64,000 nt of DNA from Leptospira sp. GIMC2001 (GCF_028462125.1 NZ_CP115468.1:1274501-1338500), one strand, 5' to 3'. Counted from the first letter of the stretch, positions 48,881 to 57,762 are shown. Translations and numbers: made by a program. Notes: generated by a model not told the origin, from the sequence alone.

Positions 48881-49696
48881 TTATTTGTAAAAAATCGAAG
48901 AAAGTTTCAAATTTTCATTGTTTAAGAAATTCTTTGGGCTGATTCCTGTAAAATCTTTAAAGTCTTTTATGAAATGTGATTGGTCATAGTATTCAAATTG
49001 ATGAGCAATATCAGTTAAATTTTCAGATTCACCACTCAATAGCAATTTTAGAGCTGCTTGAAATCTGATTAGTCTACCCAATTGTTTTGGACTTACGCCA
49101 ATGTATTTAGTGAATTTTCTTTCCAGTTTTCTTCTTAATGAAATTTTTTCATCAAGGATTCCATTGATAGACTGACTACCAATACTTTCAATAATCGTAT
49201 CAAGAGTAGATTTTACTAACGCATCAATCTCTAACGGCTTAGTTATTAGTGATCTAAGAAAATTCTCAAAAATCTCAATTCTTTGCTCTGTATTTTTAGC
49301 ATTTATAATCGAGTATTCTAATTCATTTGCCATATCTTTTGGAAATAAAAAATCAATTGGAGTTTCTTTATTGGCTAATGTTTTTAGCTGGGTTTTCACT
49401 AGATGGGCAAAACCGTATGGGTAAAATCGAATTGAAAAAGTATCAACATAGCCTGTAGGTTCAATAAAAAATGGTTCTATAGTTTGTCCTAGAACCATCG
49501 CACGGGGTTGCAAAATATATTTATTTGAAGACGTAAATCTTTTAATGTCGTCTCCCAATATAAAAGCCATTTCGATTAAACCATCCGGAATAATCCGCTG
49601 CTTTGTCGGATTGTTTGAAGTTGGCACCTGCAAAGTCCAATAGCAATCAACAAATAAATCTAAATCCTTATGAGGTTGAAAAGTTTTGTATTCCAT
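48881..49696 (-). CDS. AraC-family regulator
   Basis: A 271-residue regulator with an N-terminal DUF6597-type sensor (YKTFQPHKDLDLFVDCYWTL, RIIPDGLIEMAFILGD, FSIRFYPYGFAHL) and a C-terminal AraC DNA-binding domain (ISLRRKLERKFTKYIGVSPK, LTDIAHQFEYYDQSHFIKDF). It is paired with the downstream VOC gene and probably regulates it. It is a distant paralogue of the regulator at 25.9-26.7 kb. The 294 bp upstream (49697-49990) show no gene. Confidence 0.88.
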   Translation of the reverse strand: MEYKTFQPHKDLDLFVDCYWTLQVPTSNNPTKQRIIPDGLIEMAFILGDDIKRFTSSNKYILQPRAMVLGQTIEPFFIEPTGYVDTFSIRFYPYGFAHLVKTQLKTLANKETPIDFLFPKDMANELEYSIINAKNTEQRIEIFENFLRSLITKPLEIDALVKSTLDTIIESIGSQSINGILDEKISLRRKLERKFTKYIGVSPKQLGRLIRFQAALKLLLSGESENLTDIAHQFEYYDQSHFIKDFKDFTGISPKNFLNNENLKLSSIFYK

Positions 49697-49990
49697 AAAA
49701 TTATTATTACCTTTGCAGGAATTATGAATAAGGTCAATGCGATCACAGTTACGTCTTAATCGTTCTGAGATTTTTATTTACAAAGGGCATGGGAGAGCAC
49801 AACCCTTTCGAGAATGCAAATATTGGCAATCAATTTTATAGAATTTTTCATTCCGAGGACATTCAATAGTATCTTGAACTTCGAGTAATAATTTCAATAG
49901 TTTGTTAGGATAAGTTGTAGTTTTGTATATTTTCGGAGGTAGACTCTATTTTGTAATTGCAGTTTAGTAATAAATTCACTCATTTAAGAA

Positions 49991-50503
49991 TTAGTGCAAT
50001 TTTTCTAAAAGACTTGGTATAGTCTCTTCTGGAAAATCATTCAGAATAAATGGAACTTTTCTACTCTCATTGAATTGAAAAACATTATGATTTTTCTTTT
50101 CTTTTATACCTGAAATATAAATGGATAAAGGTTGGCAATTCCATACTCCACCAACTTCACCTGTAAAAGTATTTTTAACATTTCCCTGATAGTTAAAACA
50201 AATTACTCGATTATCTTTCACTTTAAAAAAACCAGCTACAAGTTTTTTATTAATTGGATACCAAAGGTAAGTTCTGCCGTCAATACTGTTATACTCAATC
50301 TGATTGCCGTGATAATCTTTTTCGAAATGTCTTAAAGTAATATCATTAGTGAGACTATTAACTTCTTCATCTGTTAATCGTTGAAATTTATTGATGTTCG
50401 CATCAAAAAACTCTTCATTACTTTTAACGTCATTGGTACTTCTGCATCCAATTAAAAGCATGGAAAGGCAGAGGAAAATTATAAAATCTCGAATTATTTT
50501 CAT
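49991..50503 (-). CDS. Small lipoprotein of unknown function
   Basis: A 170-residue protein with a clear signal (MKIIRDFIIFLCLSMLLIGC). The mature part has a central beta-rich stretch (TYLWYPINKKLVAGFFKVKD, VICFNYQGN) and ends VPFILNDFPEETIPSLLEKL. I recognise no family with confidence; the central stretch resembles small periplasmic DUF995-like proteins. It lies alone in an accessory region. Confidence 0.6.
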   Translation of the reverse strand: MKIIRDFIIFLCLSMLLIGCRSTNDVKSNEEFFDANINKFQRLTDEEVNSLTNDITLRHFEKDYHGNQIEYNSIDGRTYLWYPINKKLVAGFFKVKDNRVICFNYQGNVKNTFTGEVGGVWNCQPLSIYISGIKEKKNHNVFQFNESRKVPFILNDFPEETIPSLLEKLH

Positions 50504-50568
50504 TGAGTTTATCTAGAGAGTATTGTGGATAACTTATAGTCAAGAGTAAATCTGGTTCATATAGACTT

Positions 50569-50667
50569 TTATCAGTGGGTTACGAAAGTAAATCTCAATT
50601 TAATAGAGAATATAAGCACTTTTTCGGCGTCATTCCAACAAAAGATGCTTCCAGTTTTAGAAGTTAG
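50569..50667 (+). pseudogene. C-terminal remnant of an AraC-family regulator
   Basis: In one frame the bases read LSVGYESKSQFNREYKHFFG followed by VIPTKDASSF and a stop at 50665-50667. This matches the last helix-turn-helix of AraC regulators (A.AVGYES.SQFSREYKR.FG..P..DA). No start and no upstream domain remain, so it is a fragment of a once-complete gene, in the opposite orientation to its neighbours. Confidence 0.75.
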
Positions 50668-50729
50668 TCATGACTACGTTTTATGTATCGATGACCGAAT
50701 CGGTATTTGAGAAATTTGATAAAAGTGCG

Positions 50730-51575
50730 TTAAACTCTGTCGCCTTTTACTTCTGTATACAGCAATCCTTTTCCGACAATTTTTTCATTATTGATTTTGT
50801 AACTGCCAGAATTCTCTTCAAAAATCCATTCTGCATGATAAGTATCAGTTAGGTTATCATTAAATTTTTCGAATGACATTGTGGTATGTGGGTATGTCAA
50901 AATTTTGTCTTCGTAATTATCAGGCATTGGTCCGGGTCCATTGGCAGATAACTTAGATTTTTGTACCGTGATAATGTCCCGATTTGCTTCGTTAAACATC
51001 ATTCTATTAAAAAAAATCCATCTCGCTTTAAAATTAAGCAGTTTTGATAAGTATTCATACGGTTCTGGAACATATTGAAGTGCCCCTGAGCTATGAATTA
51101 TATCAATTGGAAGAGTGATTGATTCTAAAGAGTCGTAAAATTTCAATTCTTCATTATCTAATTTCATATTCTTCGCAGACTGCACCATTTGTGATGTTTC
51201 AACGACTAACCAATTCAATCTAATCTTATCTGGTAAGAATCTTCTCATTTCAAAATAGTGAGCTCCACAAGCGCCACCAAAATCAATAATACTTAGTTTA
51301 TTTGAAGGATGTACTGATACGAATTGATTGATTGCAGACAATAGAGCAACATTTGTGGGATTCAATATATATGGTTTCCCATTTAGCTTCACAGAATAAT
51401 TCTTTGTTTTTTCTGCGATCATATTGCAAAGTTCGATATTTTCATATCCATCTGTTTTGTAATCGTTTAAAGCATCATGATAACTTTGGTATTCTTTTTC
51501 TGTTTCTTTATCTTTAACTTTTTCTTTATTAATCACCTTGATAACAATTGGCGGAACAAAGTCTTTCAGTCTCAT
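50730..51575 (-). CDS. Putative SAM-dependent methyltransferase, TIGR04325 family
   Basis: A 281-residue protein. LSIIDFGGACGAHYFEMRRF is the SAM-binding loop (DFGGACG), WLVVETSQMVQSAK the second strand, and IDIIHSSGALQYVPEPYEYL the fourth, all typical of the TIGR04325 putative methyltransferases found in polysaccharide or capsule-related clusters. No such cluster is seen here, so it appears isolated. The AraC remnant lies just downstream. Substrate unknown. Confidence 0.78.
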   Translation of the reverse strand: MRLKDFVPPIVIKVINKEKVKDKETEKEYQSYHDALNDYKTDGYENIELCNMIAEKTKNYSVKLNGKPYILNPTNVALLSAINQFVSVHPSNKLSIIDFGGACGAHYFEMRRFLPDKIRLNWLVVETSQMVQSAKNMKLDNEELKFYDSLESITLPIDIIHSSGALQYVPEPYEYLSKLLNFKARWIFFNRMMFNEANRDIITVQKSKLSANGPGPMPDNYEDKILTYPHTTMSFEKFNDNLTDTYHAEWIFEENSGSYKINNEKIVGKGLLYTEVKGDRV

Positions 51576-51850
51576 CGTATTCTCCCTTTCGTGAATGCAA
51601 CTGTCGCATAACGGATGCTTGCAATCTAAGTCACGTGTTAATGCGTAGTCTGATGGACGTTATATTTTGCGCAAGTAAATATCGCGAAAAACGGCATTTG
51701 TCTCAGGCCAAGGATCTAGAGGTAACGCATATTTTGCGAGATATTGATGAATGGCTCAAGGGAGATAACGATTTGTATTCACTCTATCCTGAAAGAATTA
51801 ACAAAATAAGGAAAAGTTGTTTTTTTGATTACTTTGCAAAATATTCTTGA
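51548..51850 (+). other. Possible short coding remnant
   Basis: A 100-codon open frame whose second half (SQAKDLEVTHILRDIDEWLK and following residues) has protein-like composition. The first half is antisense to the start of the methyltransferase gene. I recognise no family. It may be the 3' end of a decayed gene. The remaining 130 bp to the P450 start hold only its leader. Confidence 0.25.
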
Positions 51851-51981
51851 CATTGACCATTTCACCGCTAATTATAGTTAATGTGCGGTGTGCAATTCTA
51901 CGATTTTTGACTCGAAACTTTGATTGGAAGTATGCCAAAAGAAATTATTCATTATGCTTAAGTGTTTAGCGGTAACGAAGT

Positions 51982-53322
51982 ATGACAGCTAAGATACCAG
52001 GTCCGTCTGGCATATTTTCACTAAAATATGCTAAGGAAATGCAGTCGGACATTCTGAAACTATCTGAAAAATTAATTAATCAGTATGGTAACCTGGTTCG
52101 TATTCCTGTGCCTGGTAATAAGGTATATATTTGTGCGGATCCAGATCTAATAAAATTCATTCTCGCAGATGCTCACGATAGTTTCATAAAAGGTCCCCGG
52201 AATAAACATTTTTTCCCGCTTCTCGGTGATGGGCTAGTTCTGAGTGCTGGGCAACAGTGGAGAAACAGACGAAGAATCCTGAACCCGTTTTTTACAAATG
52301 CATCGATTAAGCAATTTGAAGGTCAACTGATTCAGTCAATAGAAGAGATCATTCTTGGTTGGAAAAATGAAGATCGAAAGCAAATCGATTTGCATGAGGA
52401 AATGCAACGTGTTACAATACGAATGCTAATCAGAAGTCTTTTTTCCGGAGATTGCATAAAATATTCAGAACAGCTATTTCAAAGTTTTCGCATTCTTTCG
52501 GATTTCTGCATTAAACAATTCTTTTCAGCATTTCCTTTACCACTGTCGCTTGCACTCATTGTAAATCCCCAAGTAAAAAAAGCAAGAAGGCAATTATTCA
52601 AAATTCTTGACGAAATAATAAAATACAGAAAATCTCAACCGATCAATGAAAAAAATGATTTGCTTGCAACTTTTTTATCCGCTAAAGATGAACTAACAGG
52701 CGATAATCTATCGGAGAATCAGATAAGGGATGAACTAATGACTATTTTCTTTGCAGGCTATGATACAACGTCATTTTCATTAACTGCAGCGATGTACCTG
52801 ATTCTAAAAGACGCTGATTGTTTGGCAAACTTAAGCAAGGAAGCTCGCGAAAACATAACAGGTTCTGTAGCAACAGAAGAAGAGGCGGGTAAACTTCCAA
52901 GAATTGAGGCTGCATTCAAAGAAGCTATGAGATTATATCCACCTGCCTATATGATCAATCGCACACCAATCAAAGATATTGTTTTTAAGAATTATACGCT
53001 ACCAGCTGGTTCATTAATCTTACTATCCATTTGGGGAGTACATCGAAATGAAGCCTGCTGGAAAAATCCCCTCGAATTTAAACCAGATCGGTTTCTCGAA
53101 GAGGTCGATGCTAAACAACATCATTTTGCCTATCTGCCATTTTCAGGTGGGTCAAGAATTTGCTTAGGCAAAAACCTTGCAATGATGGAAGGAATCCTGG
53201 TGCTTGGAACAGTGTTAAAAAATTACGAACTGAGTATGAATCCGAATCAGAAGCTTGGTATCCATCAAGGTGCGACGCTCACTGTAAAGGGTGGGTTGCC
53301 AATTCAAATAAAGTCGCTATAA
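51982..53322 (+). CDS. Cytochrome P450
   Basis: A 446-residue haem monooxygenase. The I-helix oxygen-binding motif is AGYDTT at residues 258-263, the K-helix ExxR is Glu-314/Arg-317 (KEAMRLYPPAY), and the haem loop PFSGGSRICLGKNLA places the proximal ligand at Cys-394. The organisation (a long 'KIPGPSGIFSLKYAKEM' proline-rich start, no membrane anchor) resembles bacterial CYP102/CYP4-like soluble enzymes acting on fatty acids or terpenoids. Redox partners are not seen nearby. It is a single gene beside the recombinase. Confidence 0.93.
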   Translation: MTAKIPGPSGIFSLKYAKEMQSDILKLSEKLINQYGNLVRIPVPGNKVYICADPDLIKFILADAHDSFIKGPRNKHFFPLLGDGLVLSAGQQWRNRRRILNPFFTNASIKQFEGQLIQSIEEIILGWKNEDRKQIDLHEEMQRVTIRMLIRSLFSGDCIKYSEQLFQSFRILSDFCIKQFFSAFPLPLSLALIVNPQVKKARRQLFKILDEIIKYRKSQPINEKNDLLATFLSAKDELTGDNLSENQIRDELMTIFFAGYDTTSFSLTAAMYLILKDADCLANLSKEARENITGSVATEEEAGKLPRIEAAFKEAMRLYPPAYMINRTPIKDIVFKNYTLPAGSLILLSIWGVHRNEACWKNPLEFKPDRFLEEVDAKQHHFAYLPFSGGSRICLGKNLAMMEGILVLGTVLKNYELSMNPNQKLGIHQGATLTVKGGLPIQIKSL

Positions 53323-53411
53323 AAATAGATTTAGTTAGAACTTTATTCTATTCTTTCTAATTTTATTTTGAAACTTGATTGTACTCTAGCTTGCAAAAAA
53401 AAATATCTGTT

Positions 53412-54308
53412 ATGACCAAACAACGAAAAGAATTTATTACACACTGCAAGTTATCCGGTTTTAGCGATAGCACAATTAGAGACTACGTGAATGGAGTTGC
53501 TAGTCTTGCAAAAAGATATAATAAAAATCCGGCAAAGCTAACTGAAAACCAAATAAAAGATTTTCTTGTCGAATTGCGAGACCAAGGCAAGTCTGATAAA
53601 AGAATAGCAGGTGTTTTCTATGGAATCAGAAAATACTTTATCTCCATTAATCAAGAATACAAAATCAAATCAATTCCTACACCAAAACGCGTTTACCACA
53701 TTCCTACAGTGATGAGCTTAAATGAAGTGAATATAATTTTGAGCGTATCTAATGGTGCAAGAGAAAAACTTATTACAGGCATTCTGTATGCGTCTGGAAT
53801 TCGCATTGGAGAGCTTGCAAACCTACGACTTAAAGATTTTGATATTGATAGAAAAACGCTATTCATATCCAATCCTAAAAATGGCAGACCAAGATATGCA
53901 ATCTTATCTACAAAGTCTATTGATCTATTAAATTATTATAAAGCTGTTTACAAGCCGAAAGACTACCTATTTTTCCGAGGATCGAATAAAAACGATCCAA
54001 TATCAATCAGAACCTTGCAACTAATCTTTCAAAATATCGTAAAAAGATCGAAGATAAATAAAAAAATAACTGCACACACGATGCGACATTCCTTCGCAAC
54101 TCACCTTCTCGAATCAGGATGCAATATACTAAATATACAAAAACTATTAGGTCATGCGAACCTTTCAACTACAGCGATCTATTTGCATGTAGAAAGTTCT
54201 ACTTTTCTTAGTGTAAATTCCCCCTACGAAAATGTTGATAAGGAAGCGTCAAAACCTGAGTTTTTTATGGGGCAACCTGGACTAAATTTTAGATATCAAT
54301 TCTCTTGA
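53412..54308 (+). CDS. Tyrosine-type site-specific recombinase at the edge of the cassette array
   Basis: A 298-residue integrase. The catalytic set is complete: Arg-131 (SGIRIGELANLRLKDF), the Lys of PKNGRPR, His-222/Arg-225 (HTMRHSFATHLL), His-248 (LLGHANLSTTAIY) and Tyr-257. The N-terminal SAM-like domain covers about residues 1-85. The tail SVNSPYENV recalls the SPLD end of integron integrases, but the 16-20-residue IntI-specific insert before the HxxR motif is absent. It may instead be a mobile-element recombinase. The ATG at 53412 is preferred over an upstream TTG. It points toward the minus-strand cassettes. Confidence 0.85.
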   Translation: MTKQRKEFITHCKLSGFSDSTIRDYVNGVASLAKRYNKNPAKLTENQIKDFLVELRDQGKSDKRIAGVFYGIRKYFISINQEYKIKSIPTPKRVYHIPTVMSLNEVNIILSVSNGAREKLITGILYASGIRIGELANLRLKDFDIDRKTLFISNPKNGRPRYAILSTKSIDLLNYYKAVYKPKDYLFFRGSNKNDPISIRTLQLIFQNIVKRSKINKKITAHTMRHSFATHLLESGCNILNIQKLLGHANLSTTAIYLHVESSTFLSVNSPYENVDKEASKPEFFMGQPGLNFRYQFS

Positions 54309-54321
54309 TTTTATATTATTA

Positions 54322-54433
54322 CTACTTGCGAGGAGCTCAATCGCGGTTGTCGATCGCTGAGCCTCCGAACGAGAAGTGATCGATGGTAAGAAATTCTGCT
54401 GATCGAATTGAGCCAGTTCAATTGCAGTTATAC
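54322..54433 (-). repeat. Degenerate attC-like element at the 3' end of the array
   Basis: GCTCAAT (54335) ... TCGATC (54350) ... GATCGA (54378) ... ATTGAGC (54407) form nested inverted arms. GCGAGGAGC at its left edge matches the R'-spacer block CGAGGAGC of the elements at 60561 and 61739. GTTATAC (54427-54433) may be the R''. The R' core is poor (CTACTTGC in place of GACTAAC). Confidence 0.45.
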
Positions 54434-54542
54434 AAAAATTGTTTCGAGTCCGCTTAATTGAAGATAAATGGCGCCGGTGGATTTCGATAGAGCAGAATTA
54501 TACAGCCCACATTCTTGTCTCTTGTTTATTATATATTTAATC

Positions 54543-54980
54543 TTACAAATGACTAATTGATTTATGGTCAATGGCGTTTTTGGCTTCGTCAAGCGTAACG
54601 AAGGAGTTTTGAGCAACTTCAATTATGTTTCCTTCAATATCTGAAAAGTAAAAGAAAAGTCCAGCAAACGGAGGCTCTGTCGGTTCCTTCAAGATTTTAA
54701 CTTTGTCTTTCAGTTGCTCGTAAATTTCCAAGACTTCTTCTTTTCTGTCAACGTTGTATCCAATTATCACGGAGCGAAAATCTTGATCTTTATGATCGAC
54801 TCCAATGAAGCTCGCAAGCATTTTCCGGTCACAAATGCTTAATAAAATTCCATTAAGCTTATAAAAAACAATGTCATTATTTTCGGCTATGGTCGTCCAA
54901 CCTAGAACTTGTCCATAGAAATTTTTCATTGCGGCTAAGTCGTGTGCGCCAATTGTCAATACACTGATTCTTTGTTCCAT
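54543..54980 (-). CDS. VOC-family protein (cassette gene)
   Basis: A 145-residue protein: RISVLTIGAHDLAAMKNFYG and VLGWTT open it, and PPFAGLFFYFSDIEGNIIEV gives the typical second module with its Glu ligand. The fold is shared by glyoxalases and antibiotic-binding proteins, and no substrate can be inferred. It is the last gene of the minus-strand array and lies 34 bp after the DUF4386 gene, with no attC-like element between them. Confidence 0.82.
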   Translation of the reverse strand: MEQRISVLTIGAHDLAAMKNFYGQVLGWTTIAENNDIVFYKLNGILLSICDRKMLASFIGVDHKDQDFRSVIIGYNVDRKEEVLEIYEQLKDKVKILKEPTEPPFAGLFFYFSDIEGNIIEVAQNSFVTLDEAKNAIDHKSISHL

Positions 54981-55014
54981 ATGATTGTATTAAGTTATTT
55001 AGAATATCTTAATA

Positions 55015-55650
55015 CTACTCCGCTTGTTTTAAGTCCGAATATTTTCGTCCACCATAAATTAGTGTCCAAATTGCAAAGGCCATCTCTCCTAACATGCTTG
55101 GGATTGCAACAAGCATGAGAAAAATTGCAGAATAATCTACATAATTTTCAATTAAAATGTGAGAACTTGTATCGACCAGATACATTATTCCTGCTAACAT
55201 TAACATGATTCGTATCCATGCAGGACCTTGAAATATTTTTGATAACAATACTAAATGAATTCCAAAAAAGAATAAACCTATTAACCATATGTTATCAAAT
55301 TGCTGAACATTTTGAATGATTTCGATTTCTTCCCGAATATTCAATATATTTGTCAACGAGAAAACTGCAATTGCCATTATGACAGCATGAATCAATCTAA
55401 AAAAATTACTTAATAATGAAAGATCATGAGAAGAATATATTATTAATAATGTCCAAGCTATTACAACATCAAACACAACTGTGATAATAAAAGCCATGAT
55501 TCCTAATCGAACGCTCATGCTATTTTCCAAGACTGTAGTGACCGGATTATTCTTGAGATCTTCCAATACCTGGAAATTTGCATAAATAGCTGCAAAAAAA
55601 ATTATTATATAGCTAATACCTGTTAAAATTGATAAATTGCGTATTTTCAC
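55015..55650 (-). CDS. DUF4386 integral membrane protein (cassette gene)
   Basis: A 211-residue protein with about six hydrophobic segments, starting RNLSILTGISYIIIFFAAIY. The pattern, with an early 'GISYII.F..G..ANF' and a late 'PSMLGEMAFAIWTLIYG', matches the DUF4386 family of unknown function. Such genes are common in mobile and cassette settings. It is the middle gene of a tail cluster with the VOC protein. Confidence 0.75.
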   Translation of the reverse strand: MKIRNLSILTGISYIIIFFAAIYANFQVLEDLKNNPVTTVLENSMSVRLGIMAFIITVVFDVVIAWTLLIIYSSHDLSLLSNFFRLIHAVIMAIAVFSLTNILNIREEIEIIQNVQQFDNIWLIGLFFFGIHLVLLSKIFQGPAWIRIMLMLAGIMYLVDTSSHILIENYVDYSAIFLMLVAIPSMLGEMAFAIWTLIYGGRKYSDLKQAE

Positions 55651-55849
55651 TCTAACCTCTTACCTTTTTTAAGAAAATAATTGATTATGTTATTTGCGTA
55701 AAACAAAATATCCTTAATTTCTAATACTTTTCAGACTTTAATATATACGAAAATATTTGGAAATGATTTTTTGACTATATAAACAAAAAAAATAATAATA
55801 TTAATTGATGGCTAACTTTTAGTCGCTCTGACGTATATTCCAGCTTCAT

Positions 55850-55888
55850 TTCTGAATCAATTACTGAGCTTTAGGAAATGATTCAGAA
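55850..55888. repeat. 10-bp inverted repeat at the end of the GH25 gene
   Basis: TTCTGAATCA at 55850-55859 and TGATTCAGAA at 55879-55888 with a 19-nt loop, the right arm inside the last codons of the lysozyme-like gene. A further GGCTAAC at 55810 could be a relic of an attC core. Function uncertain. The 232-bp gap (55651-55882) holds no gene. Confidence 0.4.
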
Positions 55889-56602
55889 CTTGTTCAGGTT
55901 ATTCAATATTTCTAAATTTCCATTCAGAACGTTAATATCAACGGGACCAGAAATTCCTTCAATTCGTTCCGTACTTTTATATTGCCAGATTAACCATTCA
56001 ATATTTGAAAAAGCATTTGGATGAAAAAATATATTTCTAATCCAAATAGGGTGGTTTAGGAAATTATCGTCTAGATATGTTTCTATAAACTCATTTGTTA
56101 AATATAATATTGTTTTTGTTTGATAGTGGTTTTCAATTAACTCAACATAAATTGAAATTTCTTTTTGGACATTTTCAATCTTAGGTCTTTCTTTGCAATT
56201 TCCAACAAATTCTAAATCTACAACAGGAGGTAATGAATCAAATTCCTTTGGGACAGTTTGAATAAAATTTTCTGCTTGCTCGGATCCAGTTTTGCATAAT
56301 GTAAAAAAATGATATGCACCGACTTTAAAACCATGTTTCTTGGCTTCATTCCAATTGTACAGGAATGATTTGTCTTTGAAATCTCCACCTTCAGTTGCCT
56401 TTATATATGCAAAAGAAATGTCATTTTTAGGGATCAAACTCCAATCTATTTTCCCTTGATGATTGGATACGTCAATTCCTTTTATCGGATATTGTGATTT
56501 CGAGGGATAAACAAACCAAATTAATCCTAAATCTAAAGCTTTGTACAACATTAAAAAAGATATAATTGAAATTCCAATTAAAGTTAATAATTTTGTTTTC
56601 AT
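55883..56602 (-). CDS. GH25-family lysozyme-like protein (cassette gene)
   Basis: A 239-residue protein with one N-terminal membrane anchor (LLTLIGISIISFLMLYKALD) and a glycoside hydrolase family 25 domain. KGIDVSNHQGKIDWSLI carries the first catalytic Asp, FAYIKATEGGDFKD follows, and PPVVDLEFVGNC has the 'DLE' acid pair. IWQYKSTERIEGISGPVDIN closes the barrel. It should cleave peptidoglycan outside the inner membrane, possibly as a defence or remodelling activity. The start has CAGGATAAAT upstream. Confidence 0.88.
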   Translation of the reverse strand: MKTKLLTLIGISIISFLMLYKALDLGLIWFVYPSKSQYPIKGIDVSNHQGKIDWSLIPKNDISFAYIKATEGGDFKDKSFLYNWNEAKKHGFKVGAYHFFTLCKTGSEQAENFIQTVPKEFDSLPPVVDLEFVGNCKERPKIENVQKEISIYVELIENHYQTKTILYLTNEFIETYLDDNFLNHPIWIRNIFFHPNAFSNIEWLIWQYKSTERIEGISGPVDINVLNGNLEILNNLNKF

Positions 56603-56659
56603 AAATTTATCCTGTGGTTTTGGCTCATAACTAGAAAAGTTTGTGTTGTTCGAGCTTCA

Positions 56660-57184
56660 TTATTCTGTATAAAATTTTAGTAACTCCATGTATGGGTCAC
56701 CAGACAGGTTAAGTGCAATTGCAAATGCTTGCTCAGTTTTATGTCCTTGTCGTTTGAGTCCAATAATTTGCTGTCTGAAGTTTTCTCCATACTTTTTTAG
56801 TAAATTATATTCAGCTATTAAATGTCTATATGCAAATTGTTGCTTTGTCAAAATATTTTGTCCAAAAATTTCTATTCGAAATTCATCTACAAAAAAGTTG
56901 GCTACTATTGACAAAGTATTGTAATTTTGCGATTCTTGAATTGTAAAACTGCTTTCTTTACAAAAGTTTTGAGTTACTGAATTATAAAACTCTAGCTTGT
57001 CCGTAAAACAACAAATGATGTCAAGATCGCTGTTTTCAATGTCGATGTTAATTGGAATTGTTCCTACAAGTATTGGATCAAACTGTTTGAGCTTTGATAA
57101 AATTTGGTTGTTGGTCAATATAGAAAACGCTTGCCGTTGCCGATTGTTGCCTTCTTTTAAATAGTCTATTGAATCAAATTTCAT
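56660..57184 (-). CDS. DUF4269 nucleotidyltransferase-like protein (cassette gene)
   Basis: A 174-residue cytoplasmic protein. The segment DPILVGTIPINIDIENSDLD keeps the Gly and the spaced Asp residues of the nucleotidyltransferase fold, and FRIEIFGQNILTKQQFAYRH plus GLKRQGHKTEQAFAIALNL are DUF4269 hallmarks. Activity unknown. It is separated from the GH25 gene by 57 bp and is transcribed in the same direction as all array genes. Confidence 0.82.
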   Translation of the reverse strand: MKFDSIDYLKEGNNRQRQAFSILTNNQILSKLKQFDPILVGTIPINIDIENSDLDIICCFTDKLEFYNSVTQNFCKESSFTIQESQNYNTLSIVANFFVDEFRIEIFGQNILTKQQFAYRHLIAEYNLLKKYGENFRQQIIGLKRQGHKTEQAFAIALNLSGDPYMELLKFYTE

Positions 57185-57238
57185 ACTCAGATACTATATT
57201 TTTAAATTATCTTTTCTTTCTCTATTTTTATAGAAGAA

Positions 57239-57646
57239 TTAATGTTCATTCCCTTTATAAATCCACATTGGTTCTGTCAAACCTGCTCTCGTAAAGCCAA
57301 CCTTTTTGTAAAAATCTATAGCCTTACCGTCTGCTGTTAGCATTTGCATATGGAAATGATCATATTTTTCTTGCATTTTTTCCATTATCATTTTTCCGAT
57401 TCCTTTACCTTGGTATTGAGGATGAACCAGTAAGTGAGGGTCGTAGACTACTAAGTATCCATCAGAAATAGCATTGCCTATACCAATTAATTTATCTTTA
57501 TCTCAAGCGGAAACCAATGAATGTGAATTTGTCAATGCATTAAATAGATCTGTTGGTTTGTCTGCTGAGCTCTATTCGTTTGCTTTATACAAACCAATAA
57601 TTTTATTAATGTCAATATTTCGATTTTCTGAGATTACTATTTTCAT
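57239..57646 (-). pseudogene. GNAT acetyltransferase with two Trp-to-stop mutations
   Basis: Reading from the ATG at 57646, a 135-codon frame is continuous except for two internal stops: TAG at 57572-57574 and TGA at 57503-57505. The contexts are KANE-stop-SSADKP and LVSA-stop-DKDKLIGIGNA. In relatives both places carry Trp (ANEWSSA, SAWDKD), so each is a single G-to-A change from TGG. Downstream LLVHPQYQGKGIGKMIMEKM and IDFYKKVGFTRAGLTEPMW are perfectly preserved, so the decay is recent. Reading frame and length are otherwise normal. Confidence 0.92.
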
Positions 57647-57696
57647 TTTTGTTTGACCGTTTTTTTAGCTCTATTGGTAAAACCTGAAGAAGAGGA

Positions 57697-57749
57697 ATGT
57701 GTCTAAGACCGAGCCAGTAATCCGGCGATGCGGCAAGCGAAAGTTAACG
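57697..57749 (-). repeat. attC-like half-site (R''-L'' side)
   Basis: On the plus strand ATGTGTCTAAGACCGAGCC leads into GGCAAGC (57732-57738), GAAA and GTTAACG (57743-57749). The stretch matches the right half of the complete element at 62766-62921 almost base for base. The other half is missing; homology stops at ATGTGTC. Confidence 0.8.
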
Positions 57750-57762
57750 GTAGTGCCCATTT

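Noticed and set aside
53412..54308. Calling the recombinase IntI
   Set aside because: The IntI-specific insert upstream of the HxxR box is missing and the gene is at the wrong end of the array, so the name would overstate the evidence.
57239..57646. Selenocysteine or other recoding of TGA and TAG in the acetyltransferase
   Set aside because: Two different stop codons both replace Trp, and no recoding structure is visible; mutation is simpler.
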